From positions 1-45,943 of the forward strand of contig DVEB01000096.1 in assembly GCA_015295905.1 (NCBI GenBank): DNA of 45,943 nucleotides. The letters are read 5' to 3'. Below are positions 36,165 to 45,935 of this stretch, piece after piece (position 1 is the stretch's first letter; every line of letters begins with the position of its first letter). The position numbers and the translations under genes are program-made. A model generated the notes under the pieces. That model saw only the letters and a program-made list of their open reading frames with translations. It was not told the origin of the DNA and made no database searches. The DNA comes from Synechococcales cyanobacterium M55_K2018_004 (GTDB lineage Bacteria; Cyanobacteriota; Cyanobacteriia; Elainellales; Elainellaceae).

Positions 36165-37580
36165 ATGCTAATTTCCGCTTCCGGGCTTGCCCGCATCAAG
36201 GAATCAGTGACGGAGAGGGTGTTGTTTGGCAACAAGCCCACTCCAGAACTAATGGCTATCCTGCTGGTCTACTTCGTACAGGGGATCCTGGGGTTGGCGC
36301 GGCTGGCAGTCAGCTTTTTCTTGAAGGATGAGCTGGGCCTGAGTCCGGCAGAAGTATCTGCCCTGATTGGGGTGGCAGCGATCCCCTGGATGGTGAAACC
36401 ATTGTTTGGCTTCATCTCCGACGGCTTCCCGGTGCTGGGCTATCGCCGTAGACCTTACCTGGTGTTGTCGGGCGTGTTGGGTACATTGTCCTGGGTGCTG
36501 ATGGCGACCGTGGTCAATAGTGCCTGGAGTGCTACGGCAGCGATCGCCCTCAGTTCGCTGGCGATCGCCTTCAGTGATGTGATTGTTGATTCGCTGGTGG
36601 TGGAACGGGCGCGGGCAGAGTCCGTTAGTGCGGCAGGTTCACTACAGTCCCTCTGCTGGGGCACGTCTGCCCTGGGAGGGCTGATCACGGCCTACTTCAG
36701 TGGCTACCTGCTGGAACACTTCACAACCCGCAACGTTTTTGCCATTACAGCAACCTTTCCGCTGATTGTTTCCCTGGTGGCCGCCCTCATTCGCGAGAGC
36801 CGGGTCACGGAGTCCACCAGCCTGCAAGAGATGGGTGGCCAAGTCAAGGAACTGTGGGGAGCCGTCACCCAGAAGGCAATTCTGTTGCCGACTGCTTTTC
36901 TCTTTCTGTGGCAGTCTACGCCTTCGGCAGAATCTGCTTTCTTCTTCTTCACCACCAATGAACTGGGGTTCTCGCCCGAATTTTTGGGACGGGTGCGCCT
37001 AGTCACCAGCATTGCCTCCCTGTTTGGCGTCTGGATGTTTCAGCGGTTCTTTAGGGCAGTGCCTTTCCGCCAAATTTTTGGCTGGACGACGATCATTTCT
37101 GCCCTCCTAGGCATGACGATGTTGCTGCTGGTAACACATACGAATCGAGCCCTAGGCATTGATGACCACTGGTTTAGCTTGGGTGATAGTCTGATCCTGA
37201 CGGTCATGGGGCAAATCGCCTATATGCCAGTGCTGGTGCTAGCGGCGCGGCTCTGTCCTGCCGGTATCGAGGCAACCCTGTTTGCCTTGCTGATGTCGGT
37301 GACCAACCTAGCGGGACTGCTCTCCTACGAGATAGGGGCAGGACTCACCCACCTGTTGGGAGTCACCGAAACGAACTTCGACAAGCTCTGGTTACTCGTT
37401 GTCATTACCAACCTCAGTACCTTGTTGCCGCTGCCCTTCCTGAGCTGGCTGCCAGAGGAAGCAGAAGCAATGCCTGGACGCGACCTCCCAGACGTCGTGC
37501 TCTCAGACGTGATGACGACTCCGGTTGAAGCGATCGCCCCCCTGGAAACCGCCGCCTCCGAAACTCCCTTGCTCAGCTAG
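36165..37580 (+). CDS. Folate-biopterin transporter (BT1/FBT family)
   Basis: The 471-residue protein has 12 membrane helices and the BT1 signatures LLVYFVQGILGLARLAVSFF, FLKDELGLSPAEVS, WMVKPLFGFISDGFP and YRRRPYLVLSG. Cyanobacterial and plastid members transport folates or pterins. The C-terminal 40 residues are hydrophilic. A carotenoid oxygenase gene follows after 158 bases on the same strand. Confidence 0.9.
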   Translation: MLISASGLARIKESVTERVLFGNKPTPELMAILLVYFVQGILGLARLAVSFFLKDELGLSPAEVSALIGVAAIPWMVKPLFGFISDGFPVLGYRRRPYLVLSGVLGTLSWVLMATVVNSAWSATAAIALSSLAIAFSDVIVDSLVVERARAESVSAAGSLQSLCWGTSALGGLITAYFSGYLLEHFTTRNVFAITATFPLIVSLVAALIRESRVTESTSLQEMGGQVKELWGAVTQKAILLPTAFLFLWQSTPSAESAFFFFTTNELGFSPEFLGRVRLVTSIASLFGVWMFQRFFRAVPFRQIFGWTTIISALLGMTMLLLVTHTNRALGIDDHWFSLGDSLILTVMGQIAYMPVLVLAARLCPAGIEATLFALLMSVTNLAGLLSYEIGAGLTHLLGVTETNFDKLWLLVVITNLSTLLPLPFLSWLPEEAEAMPGRDLPDVVLSDVMTTPVEAIAPLETAASETPLLS

Positions 37581-37738
37581 TGGGCCATCTGCTGCGCAGC
37601 TTGCCCCCGGCTCAAATGCCTCTCCAGGCACAGTGGAACGTCAACCGGACTCCTCTTTGTCTGGTCAGGCCAAGGGCTGGGTGAAGATCACGCTCACCGC
37701 CTACATGCCTTTGCTTTCCCTACTCGCCACCTCCACCT

Positions 37739-39223
37739 ATGCAACTGCAAGACAAATCTGCTATCGCACCGCGCTCCTACGACATCGCTGAGTGGCATAA
37801 AGGCTATCGCTCGGTGAGTCAGGAGTTAGACTACGAGATTGATGAGATTGAGGGAGAAATCCCCGTTGAGCTAAACGGCACGTTGTTTCGCAATGGGCCT
37901 GGTCTGCTAGATATCAACGGTCAACCCTTCCACCACCCCTTCGATGGGGATGGCATGATCTGCGCGATCGCCTTTCAGAACGGACGCGCCCACTTCCGCA
38001 ATCGGTTTGTGCGGACGGAGGCATTTGTGGAGGAACAGCAGGCAGGCCGTATCCTCTATCGCGGCGTGTTTGGGACGCAAAAGCCGGGGGGAATTCTCGC
38101 CAATGCCTTCGACTGCCGCATCAAAAATATCGCGAATACCAATGTCATCTATTGGGGCGGAAAATTACTCGCCCTCTGGGAGGCGGCAGAACCCTATCGG
38201 CTAGATCCCCAAACCCTGGAAACCCTGGGGAAGGATGATCTGGATGGACTGCTGCCACCGGGAGGGGCGATCGCAGCCCATCCCCACGTTGATCCTGTCT
38301 GCGCTGCGGATGGTGGCACCCCCTGCCTAGTCAACTTTGCAATGAAACCAGGACTCTCGACCACCCTAACAGTCTACGAGTTCAGTCCATCTGGAAGACT
38401 ACTGCGCAAACGCAGCCACGCCACTCCTGGGTTCGCCTTCATTCACGACTTTGCCATCAGCGAACATTACGCCATCTTCTTTCAGAATCCGGTTTCGTTT
38501 AATCCGCTGCCCTGGTTGTTGGGCCTCAGGGGCGCCGGACAGTGCATCACCTTCCAGACTGGCAAGCCGACCCAAGCGATCATTGTGCCTCGCTTTGGGA
38601 ATGCCCCCGTCAAAACAATCCCCGTTGAGGCTGGGTTTGTCTTCCACCATGCCAACGCCTTTGAGCAAGACAATGTCCTCGTTGTCGATTCCATCTGCTA
38701 CGAGGCGCTGCCCTCTGTGGAGCCGGGGGCAGACTATCGCCAGACCAACTTTGAGTCCCTGGCCCCCGGCCAACTGTGGCGGTTCCGCTTCGACCTAGAG
38801 CGGGGCACCGTTGAGCAGCAGCGACTTGAAGACCGTTGTGTAGAGTTCCCCAGCGTGCACCCCAATCACGTCGGACGCCCCTACCGCTACGCCTACATGG
38901 GAGCCGCCCACCATCCAACGGGGAATGCTCCCCTTCAGGCGATTCTCAAGCTGGATCTGCTGACAGGAGAACGACAACTGTTCAGTCTAGCCCCGCATGG
39001 GTATGCGGGAGAGCCTGTCTTTGTGCCCTTCCCGGACGGCAGTGCAGAAGATGATGGTTGGGTATTATCTCTCTTTTTCAACGGCAAGCAGGAGCGATCG
39101 GAACTGGTCATCCTAGACGCACGGGACTTGACGCAGGGGGCGATCGCCCGTCTCACCCTAAAACAGCACATTCCCTACGGACTGCACGGCAATTTTTACC
39201 CCATGACCTTTCATCATTTTTGA
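37739..39223 (+). CDS. Apocarotenoid-15,15'-oxygenase-like carotenoid cleavage dioxygenase
   Basis: The 494-residue protein has the four Fe2+-binding histidines of the RPE65/CCD family: His183 (AAHPHVDP), His236 (FIHDFA), His304 (FHHANAF) and His483 (LHGNFYP). The start (YRSVSQELDYEIDEIEGEIP, then GTLFRNGPGLL and HPFDGDGMI) matches cyanobacterial apocarotenoid oxygenase (Diox1). It cleaves apocarotenals to retinal; the substrate range here is inferred. A strong terminator-like stem lies about 90 bases after the stop. Confidence 0.92.
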   Translation: MQLQDKSAIAPRSYDIAEWHKGYRSVSQELDYEIDEIEGEIPVELNGTLFRNGPGLLDINGQPFHHPFDGDGMICAIAFQNGRAHFRNRFVRTEAFVEEQQAGRILYRGVFGTQKPGGILANAFDCRIKNIANTNVIYWGGKLLALWEAAEPYRLDPQTLETLGKDDLDGLLPPGGAIAAHPHVDPVCAADGGTPCLVNFAMKPGLSTTLTVYEFSPSGRLLRKRSHATPGFAFIHDFAISEHYAIFFQNPVSFNPLPWLLGLRGAGQCITFQTGKPTQAIIVPRFGNAPVKTIPVEAGFVFHHANAFEQDNVLVVDSICYEALPSVEPGADYRQTNFESLAPGQLWRFRFDLERGTVEQQRLEDRCVEFPSVHPNHVGRPYRYAYMGAAHHPTGNAPLQAILKLDLLTGERQLFSLAPHGYAGEPVFVPFPDGSAEDDGWVLSLFFNGKQERSELVILDARDLTQGAIARLTLKQHIPYGLHGNFYPMTFHHF

Positions 39224-39260
39224 CGTAGAGGTTGCGGGGGGTGCGCCCCCACACCCCTAC

Positions 39261-39286
39261 CAAGCTGGACTTTCAAGCTGGACTTT
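39261..39286. repeat. 13-bp exact tandem duplication
   Basis: CAAGCTGGACTTT occurs twice in a row downstream of the carotenoid oxygenase gene. Confidence 0.9.
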
Positions 39287-39312
39287 ATGGCGCGTCGCGC
39301 CTGGGTTAGGGC

Positions 39313-39369
39313 AAAGCATTGTGTGGGAACCCAGCGCCGCGGGGGTTCCCACACAATGCTTTTTTTACT
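39313..39369 (+). terminator. Terminator-like stem with 20-bp perfect arms
   Basis: Arms AAAGCATTGTGTGGGAACCC (39313-39332) and GGGTTCCCACACAATGCTTT (39343-39362) flank a ten-base loop, followed by TTTTTA on the plus strand. It terminates transcripts of the carotenoid oxygenase, and by its symmetry might also act on the adenylate cyclase gene, whose 3' end faces it. Confidence 0.75.
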
Positions 39370-39539
39370 TACATTTACTTTTTACATTTACATTATGAGC
39401 ACCTAGCGCCATAGGCTATTTTCACGACTTGCGCTGCAAAACGTGCTCTCAGAGGGCGTTTCGCAGCTTAGCCTAGGCTCCAATGTGTGACAGGTTGCAA
39501 CAAGTTGTGACCTGGAGCAACCGCAGGTTTGCTCGCAGC

Positions 39540-42290
39540 CTATTTCTCGGTCAATGTCCACACCCCATCATCCCAAGTCTCGTCTGTAGGGGGATGCATC
39601 AGCCAGTGGTTACAACGCTTCAAATGAAGCTCTGCGGCTTTGTCGGCATTGTCTATCTCTTCCAAGATAGTGGCGAAAGCAGTCATTGCCTTCGTAAACT
39701 GGCGGTTCAGATAAAACTGACGGCCTTCTTGATACAGCTCAATGCAGCGTTTCTTAGCATCGGAGAGCGGTTCAGAGGCCAGTCCCACCAGTTCGTAGAT
39801 GCTGACGGGTTTGGTCTTGCCCTTGACGCGAATGCAGTCCAATTCTCGCGCCCAGATGCGGTCAGCACAGGGTTTATACGTGTTTTCGCTGATGACAATA
39901 TCGGTGCCGTAGTTTTTGCTGGCACTCTCCAACCGGGCCCCCAGGTTAACGCCATCCCCGATTGCTGTAAACTCCATCCGTTTGCTGGAGCCAATGTTGC
40001 CGCTGATTACCACATCAGAATTGATGCCAATCCCAATCTTGATCGGCTGCTGGTTTTGGGTGGCTCGCTTGGCGTTAAATTCGGCCAGCCGGTGACGCAT
40101 CTCGATCGCACTCTGAACAGCCATCCACTGGTGGTCTGCCAAGGGGAGCGGCGAACCATACACTGCCATGATGGCGTCACCGATGTACTTGTCGAGGGTG
40201 CCCTTGTAGGTAAAGACAGCATCCACCATTGGCTCGAAGTACTCGTTGAGCATTTCGATCACCTCTTCGGCGGTCATGCTCTCGGTCAGGCTGGTGTAGC
40301 CCCGGATATCGGAGAACAGCACAGAAACGTCCTTGCGATCGCCCCCCATCTTTGCGGCGTCGGGGTTTTCGAGCAACTGTTCCGCCAACTCCTGCGTCAT
40401 GTAGCGGTACATAGTGCTTTTCAGCCGCTTTTCGTCGCTGATGTCGTCCATCACCACCAGCACGCCAGAGACCTGCTGGTTATCGTTGGCATCGGCGATT
40501 GTGTTGATCGACAGATGGATGCTGTGCTGCTCCCGTCCATGAACGGCCTGTAATGTTTGGTCGGGGTAGTACTGTTGCCGACTCTTCTCATCCTTGGCCG
40601 ACAGCGCACTCTGGAACCAGTGGGCAAAATTTGCTTTCTCGATGGAGATCAGTTCAGTAATCGGCTTCCCTTCCAGGGAACTGCCCTCCTGCAAGCCCAG
40701 CAACGCCAGCGCACTCTCATTCGCTGCCAGGATGCGCCCCTCCTTGTCGGTGGAGATCACCCCGTTGGAGAGCGATCGCAAGATATCCCGCTGCATCTGT
40801 TCTTGCTGCTTCACCGTGGCAAACAACTTGGCGTTTTGCAGGGCAACCCCAGCCTGGATGTTAAACGCCTTCATGAATTCCTGATCGTTGCGGTTGAAGC
40901 TGGCTCGCCAGATTTCTGGCGCCTCTGGGTAGTTAGCAGGATCATAGGGGGGATAGTCGCCCTGCTTCTTCTTGTTGATCAGTTGGGTGACGGCAATCAA
41001 CTCGCCATCAGCATTGAAGACAGGCATACAGAGCATACTGCACGTCCGATAGCCGGTCTTCTTATCAGTTTCCTTGGCAGTTTCGGAGTTAGGGTGGTCG
41101 TACAGATCAAACGGGATCAGCAGAGGCACCCCGCTCATGGCCACTTGTCCAGCAAAACCAGCATCCATCGGGATGCGAATTTCCTGTAACTTGCCGTTGA
41201 TAGGCAACTTTGTCCACAGTTGGTGGCGATCGCGATCCAAGAGCCATAACGTACTGCGATCGGCCTGCATCAGTTCTTTGGCCTCATCCATCACCCGCCC
41301 CAAGGTTTCCTCTAGGTCAAGGCTGCTCTGGCTAAGGGCTTTGGTGGCCTTCATTAGAGCAGAGGCGGCGCGTTGCTGCTGAGTCGCCTTGTAGAAGGAG
41401 CGGGAAGACTCCAAGATCAGACGAATGGAGGGGGCAAATTCCTCAAACACCTGCTCGTCTTGATGGGTGAACCCCCCGAGGTCGATCTTGTCCTCTAGGG
41501 CTGCATGGATCTCAGCATTGGGCTTGAGTTTATTGATCAACTGCACCACCGCCACCAAGTTACCCTCATCGTTGAGCAACGGCATGGCTAGCATGGTGTA
41601 GGTGCGGTAGTGGTTCTTCTTATCAAGCGCTTGGGCGGCTTGAGAACGGGGATCATCGTAGAAATCGTAGGGAATGTTGACGACTCGCTTACTGGTAGCA
41701 ACTTCCCCCGCGATCCCAACGTTCTTTGGGATGCGTAGCTCTAGGTGATTGCCCCGTTCGTCTTTGGCGACAATTGACCAGAGTTCATCTTTTTCCTCGT
41801 CTAGCAGAAAAATAGTGGTGCGATCGGCATTGAGGAGTTCTCCCGTTTTGAGGGTAATTGATCGCAGCATTTCATCCAGGATGGCATCAAATCCACGGGA
41901 ATCCAGCACACTGTCGAGCATGGAGAGGGTCTGGTTGACCACCCGCAGCTTTTGCTCTACATCAGTCACAACCTGTTTGAAGGTGTCCTGCGTCAGGGGG
42001 GCTAGAAAGGCAGAGAAGGAACCTTTGGCAGCCGTCAACGCACCGCCAGGACTAGGGGTAATTTCTGCGGCAGAGAGGGGCTGGACTTCCCAAGCGGCAG
42101 ACTGACTTTCACCGTCTGACTGATGGCCCACCAGTTCTGCCGTGCCAGCGGCTGCCGCAGTTGCCCCAGCCCCAATCACCTCGACCTGTACCGTTGTCAC
42201 GATGTCCTCTGGAGCGGGGGGCTTTGCCGCCTCGGAGAGGATCGCCCTGTCTGAATTGGGATTGCGATTGGGGGAGGATGGAAGAGTCAT
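39540..42290 (-). CDS. GAF-GAF-PAS class III adenylate cyclase (CyaB1/CyaB2-like)
   Basis: The 916-residue protein has a disordered Ala-rich start, two GAF domains (about 130-310 and 320-500), a PAS domain (about 525-635), a class III cyclase domain (about 650-840) and a TPR-like tail. Metal aspartates are Asp661 (LFSDIRGYT) and Asp705 (YIGDAIM). Adenine-specifying Lys701 (LDKYIGD) and Thr775 (MEFTAIGD) mark the bicarbonate-responsive class IIIb. The order GAF-GAF-PAS-cyclase-TPR is that of Anabaena CyaB1/CyaB2, whose GAF domains bind cAMP. ATG 42290 (MTLPSSPNRN) is preferred over an upstream TTG. Confidence 0.93.
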   Translation of the reverse strand: MTLPSSPNRNPNSDRAILSEAAKPPAPEDIVTTVQVEVIGAGATAAAAGTAELVGHQSDGESQSAAWEVQPLSAAEITPSPGGALTAAKGSFSAFLAPLTQDTFKQVVTDVEQKLRVVNQTLSMLDSVLDSRGFDAILDEMLRSITLKTGELLNADRTTIFLLDEEKDELWSIVAKDERGNHLELRIPKNVGIAGEVATSKRVVNIPYDFYDDPRSQAAQALDKKNHYRTYTMLAMPLLNDEGNLVAVVQLINKLKPNAEIHAALEDKIDLGGFTHQDEQVFEEFAPSIRLILESSRSFYKATQQQRAASALMKATKALSQSSLDLEETLGRVMDEAKELMQADRSTLWLLDRDRHQLWTKLPINGKLQEIRIPMDAGFAGQVAMSGVPLLIPFDLYDHPNSETAKETDKKTGYRTCSMLCMPVFNADGELIAVTQLINKKKQGDYPPYDPANYPEAPEIWRASFNRNDQEFMKAFNIQAGVALQNAKLFATVKQQEQMQRDILRSLSNGVISTDKEGRILAANESALALLGLQEGSSLEGKPITELISIEKANFAHWFQSALSAKDEKSRQQYYPDQTLQAVHGREQHSIHLSINTIADANDNQQVSGVLVVMDDISDEKRLKSTMYRYMTQELAEQLLENPDAAKMGGDRKDVSVLFSDIRGYTSLTESMTAEEVIEMLNEYFEPMVDAVFTYKGTLDKYIGDAIMAVYGSPLPLADHQWMAVQSAIEMRHRLAEFNAKRATQNQQPIKIGIGINSDVVISGNIGSSKRMEFTAIGDGVNLGARLESASKNYGTDIVISENTYKPCADRIWARELDCIRVKGKTKPVSIYELVGLASEPLSDAKKRCIELYQEGRQFYLNRQFTKAMTAFATILEEIDNADKAAELHLKRCNHWLMHPPTDETWDDGVWTLTEK

Positions 42291-42543
42291 GGCGAGTCCA
42301 GAGTCACAGGGAGATGCTACCAAACTTAAAGTTACCCAACAGTGGGTCAGAATCCACAGGAAGCATTGCAGTCGCTTCTCTTCTTTCTACGGGCGTTTCC
42401 ACGCCTCCACCGCAAAACTGAGCGCCTTTAGTCACAGAATTTGTTACTACGACTTTAGCGACTGAGGGCGATCGCGGCAAGCGACAGAGAATACCGTTTG
42501 GGATTTGGTCACTTTGGAATTTTCACTGGATGCGTTGATGCGT

Positions 42544-44568
42544 TTAGCTGGCAAACATCTGGTCAATGATGTGCTGGTAGCGATCGCTGACGACGTTGCG
42601 GCGAATTTTGAGCGTCTGGGTGAGCAGGCCATTTTCGATGGTGAACGGATCGGCAATCAGGTCGAACACAATGACTTCATCATCACGACGATAGCCAGGG
42701 CGATTACGCACTTCGCGGTTGAGCTCCTCCCGGAAGAGGTCGCGGACAGGTTTCTGGCGCAGGGCTTCTAGCAACGGTGGGTAGGGTTCCAGGGGGTTGG
42801 TGGACTGGGAACGGGGGGGAATGAGGTGGTGAGCAACTGCCCAGGCTTCTAGAGCCTCCAGGTTGGGCACAATCAATGCGCCCAAGTATTTTTGGTCTTG
42901 TCCCACCAACATAATCTGATCGATGTACGGGCTTCTTAAACAAGCATCTTCGATTGGTTGCGGTTCAATATTTTCTCCGTTGGTTAACACAATCGTATCT
43001 TTCGCCCGCCCAGTCAGTACGATTTGACCTTCTGGCGTCAACCAACCAATATCTCCCGTATCAAACCAACCATTTGAATCAATTGCTTTTTGTGTGGCTT
43101 CTGGGTTACGAAAATAGCCTTGCATCACCTGCGGGCCGCGTGCCAGCACGAGGCCTCGTTGTCCAGCAGGCAGGGGCCGGCGTGACTCCACATCCACAAT
43201 CCTGAATTCGGTATTGGCGATCGGTAGTCCTGAGGCGCCACGTAGGTTGCGCCAGAAGCGACGGGCACTCAACACGGGAGCCGTTTCCGTCAGACCATAC
43301 CCCACTAGGATTTGCACACCAATAATTTCAAAAAAGTCCTCTAGGTGTTGGGCCAGAGAACCGCCGCCACAGATGATCTGTTTCAGCTTGCCCCCAGTAG
43401 CCTGCTGGATCTTGTTGTAGACCATTAGCTCGCCCAGGTAATGCAGCGGAGCCAGCGTGAGTGTGGTCACCCATGCCTGAATCTTCTCCTGACCTGTGGG
43501 GTTCAGGTTTTGCAGATCCAAGCCCTTCCAGGTGCGAACGGCTTTGATGTAACGCTGACTGATGCCCAAAAACCGCTCGATTAGCCGCTGCATCCGGGGG
43601 GGGCGATCGCGCAGGGACTTCTGGATGCCCTCGTAGATTGACTCCCACAGGCGCGGCACACCCACTAAATACTGCGGCGTGTAGGTCTGCATATCTTGCT
43701 TCAGGTAGCGGCGGTTGGTGTAGATCTGGGTGCAACCCTGGGCCAAGGTGAAGTATTCGCCAATCCGCCCAAAGCTGTGCCAGGTGGGTAAAATGCTGAG
43801 GGTGCGATCGCCCACAGCAGGCTGAATGATTGCGGTCAAGGCCACTAGTTGATAGATAAAGTTACGGTGCGACAGCATCACCCCTTTTGGTTTGCCCGTG
43901 GTGCCAGAAGTATAGAGCAGGGTCGCAAGAGTCTCTGGGGTGTGGTGGGTGGGGGTTGGCGATCGCTCCGCTCCTAGGCTCATCAGGTGCTCAAAATTAA
44001 GCGTTTTGATGCCATTCACTGCTGGGGGAACTTCATTGGAGAGTAGCACGATCCATCGCAGCGGCAGCGTCAAGCATTCTGGCAGGAGTTTCTTTAGGGT
44101 CTTGGCATCCTCCACCACCAGCCCCATACTGCCGCTGTGTTCCAGGATATAGAGCAATTCCTCTCGGTCTGCCGCAGACGACCGCACGGCATCGGCAGCC
44201 CCTGCCCGCATGATGCCCTGGTCAGCAATCATCCAGCGAGCGCTGTTATCGGCAAATAGCGCCACCCGAGGGGGCAAATTGGCCTCCTCGGGATGGGGGG
44301 GAAAGAGAGGATCAATCCCTAACGTCTGCAAGCCACTGGCAAATTGTTCGATCTGCTGACGCAGGTCGGCGTAGGTGAGACTGAGTGGAACTTTGGCGTG
44401 GGGATCGATCAAGGCAACTACATGGGGAAACAGACGAGCCGTAATGTCCCACATCTCAGGCAGCGATCGCAGTTCAGAATAATCGACCAGTCCTGTCCGC
44501 TCCAACCGCTCACGCAGCGTGAACTGGTAGTTGCCTGAAAATGGCTCGCTTGTCTGATGGTCGCCCAT
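42544..44568 (-). CDS. Acyl-ACP synthetase / long-chain fatty acid-CoA ligase (AAS type)
   Basis: The 674-residue AMP-forming enzyme has TLLYTSGTTGKPKGVMLSH, VGYGLTETAPVLSAR, WFDTGDIGWL and GRAKDTIVLTNGENIEP. The internal helical insertion (about 325-420; IERFLGISQRYIKAVRTWKG) is typical of cyanobacterial and plastid AAS enzymes, which recycle free fatty acids to acyl-ACP. I chose ATG 44568 (MGDHQTSEP); an in-frame upstream extension of 43 residues lacks family similarity. It is divergent from the dehydrogenase gene. Confidence 0.9.
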   Translation of the reverse strand: MGDHQTSEPFSGNYQFTLRERLERTGLVDYSELRSLPEMWDITARLFPHVVALIDPHAKVPLSLTYADLRQQIEQFASGLQTLGIDPLFPPHPEEANLPPRVALFADNSARWMIADQGIMRAGAADAVRSSAADREELLYILEHSGSMGLVVEDAKTLKKLLPECLTLPLRWIVLLSNEVPPAVNGIKTLNFEHLMSLGAERSPTPTHHTPETLATLLYTSGTTGKPKGVMLSHRNFIYQLVALTAIIQPAVGDRTLSILPTWHSFGRIGEYFTLAQGCTQIYTNRRYLKQDMQTYTPQYLVGVPRLWESIYEGIQKSLRDRPPRMQRLIERFLGISQRYIKAVRTWKGLDLQNLNPTGQEKIQAWVTTLTLAPLHYLGELMVYNKIQQATGGKLKQIICGGGSLAQHLEDFFEIIGVQILVGYGLTETAPVLSARRFWRNLRGASGLPIANTEFRIVDVESRRPLPAGQRGLVLARGPQVMQGYFRNPEATQKAIDSNGWFDTGDIGWLTPEGQIVLTGRAKDTIVLTNGENIEPQPIEDACLRSPYIDQIMLVGQDQKYLGALIVPNLEALEAWAVAHHLIPPRSQSTNPLEPYPPLLEALRQKPVRDLFREELNREVRNRPGYRRDDEVIVFDLIADPFTIENGLLTQTLKIRRNVVSDRYQHIIDQMFAS

Positions 44569-44770
44569 GCCCAAAATCCCCCGGTTGCAGTTTTGTGTTT
44601 CACGAACGCGGACTGTGAAAACCAGAATAACCGCGAACTCCAATGGTTTGCAAAGTTGCCGTTGGTGTGGCCAACCGGATGATTCGTTTAATTGCATCCA
44701 AACTCCAAGTCATGATGCAGGGAGGCGCTCCTCAGTAAACTGAGAGAAGCTCGCTGCTTGCCTTGCCCCT

Positions 44771-45751
44771 ATGACACTGCCAACGGTCTTTATCACGCGC
44801 CCAATTCCCGCCAGTCTGGATGCCTTATCTGCGGTGGCAACGGTGGAAGTCTGGACGGAGCGACAGCCCCCCCCAGTAGAGGTGCTGCGCGAAAAAATGG
44901 CGATCGCCGATGGCCTGCTCTGTCTCCTCACCGACCGCATCGACCGTGCTTTGTTGCAAGCCTCACCCCAGCTTAAGGTGATTAGCCAGATGGCAGTGGG
45001 ATACGACAACATTGATATCGCTGCCGCCACCGAGCGAGGCATCCCCGTTGGGCACACTCCCGGTGTTTTGACCAATGCCACGGCAGACTTTACCTGGGCA
45101 CTGCTGATGGCCGCGGCTCGCCGAGTCGTGGAGGGCGATCGCTTCACCCGTGCAGGTCTCTGGCAGACCTGGGAACCTGACCTACTACTGGGGCCAGAGG
45201 TCAGTGGGGCAACCCTGGGTATCGTCGGGCTTGGACGAATTGGGCAGGCCGTGGCCAGACGAGCCATCGGTTTTAATATGCGGGTGCTGTACTGCGGTCA
45301 ACACCCCAGCGCTGCGGCTCCAGCCGTAAATGCCGACTTCGTTTCCTTTGAAACCCTCCTGCAAACTGCCGACTTCGTTTCCCTACACGTTCCCCTGACA
45401 CCAGAAACATACCATTTGATCGACGATCGTGCTTTTTCCCAGATGAAACCCAGCGCCATCTTAGTCAATACCGCCCGGGGGGGCGTGGTGGATCAAGCTG
45501 CCCTGTTTCGTGCCCTCTCCCAAGGCCAGATCGCCGCTGCGGCTATTGATGTCACCGACCCTGAACCCCTGCCTATGGATAGCCCCCTACTCACCCTCGA
45601 CAATTTGATCATCACCCCCCATCTGGGCAGCGCCAGCCAGCAAACCCGCACAAAGATGGCACAGATGGCGATCGCTAATTTGATAGCAGGGCTACAGGGC
45701 AGCCCATTGCCCCACTGTGTCAACCCTGAGGTATATCATGCGTGCCCTTGA
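44771..45751 (+). CDS. D-isomer-specific 2-hydroxyacid dehydrogenase (glyoxylate/hydroxypyruvate reductase type)
   Basis: The 326-residue protein has the nucleotide motif [16 protein letters not shown], substrate Arg in NTARGGVVD, Glu in DVTDPEPLP and catalytic His in ITPHLGSAS. The sequence [20 protein letters not shown] is the usual family segment. It reduces glyoxylate or hydroxypyruvate with NAD(P)H, which fits photorespiratory metabolism, but phosphonate or other hydroxyacid substrates are possible. The gene starts at ATG 44771; its 3' end abuts R- and S-family repeats. Confidence 0.9.
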   Translation: MTLPTVFITRPIPASLDALSAVATVEVWTERQPPPVEVLREKMAIADGLLCLLTDRIDRALLQASPQLKVISQMAVGYDNIDIAAATERGIPVGHTPGVLTNATADFTWALLMAAARRVVEGDRFTRAGLWQTWEPDLLLGPEVSGATLGIVGLGRIGQAVARRAIGFNMRVLYCGQHPSAAAPAVNADFVSFETLLQTADFVSLHVPLTPETYHLIDDRAFSQMKPSAILVNTARGGVVDQAALFRALSQGQIAAAAIDVTDPEPLPMDSPLLTLDNLIITPHLGSASQQTRTKMAQMAIANLIAGLQGSPLPHCVNPEVYHACP

Positions 45752-45753
45752 AG

Positions 45754-45802
45754 TAACGTCAGTTCGGGTGAAGCGGGGTTTCGCCAATCCAGAATTCACG
45801 TT
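45754..45802 (+). repeat. R-family repeat, copy 7 (both hairpins lost)
   Basis: It reads TAACGTCAGTTCGGGTGAAG at the start and AATCCAGAATTCACGTT at the end with a very short middle. A further fragment, TAACGTCAGTTCGGATTAA, begins at 45814 and runs into the S-family copy. Confidence 0.8.
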
Positions 45803-45831
45803 GCAGTCCTAGCTAACGTCAGTTCGGATTA

Positions 45832-45935
45832 ATACGGAATCCGCCTATAAAGTAGCAGTTAGTTTTTAGTAGAACGCCCGCTGCGCGGGCGTTCTACTAA
45901 AAACTAACCGACCCTATAAGCAACGGATTCCGTAT
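45832..45935. repeat. S-family folded repeat, near-perfect copy
   Basis: Outer arms ATACGGAATCCG (45832-45843) and CGGATTCCGTAT (45924-45935) are perfect 12-bp complements. Inside, 24-base arms at 45858-45881 and 45885-45908 are perfect complements around a three-base loop. Between them lie CCTATAAAG and CCCTATAAG. This is the most intact S copy. Confidence 0.9.

Larger units (their letters stand above)
39224..39539. other. Intergenic spacer with terminator and duplication
   Basis: The 316 bases contain a 13-bp exact tandem duplication (39261-39286), the 20-bp-arm terminator (39313-39369) and an imperfect dyad around 39430-39480 (CTAGCGCCATAGGCT ... TTAGCCTAGGCT). No gene is seen. Confidence 0.45.

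Noticed and set aside
39483-40553. Open frame of 356 codons on the plus strand
   Set aside because: It is antisense to the adenylate cyclase, whose motifs are unambiguous; the frame is a by-product of codon bias.
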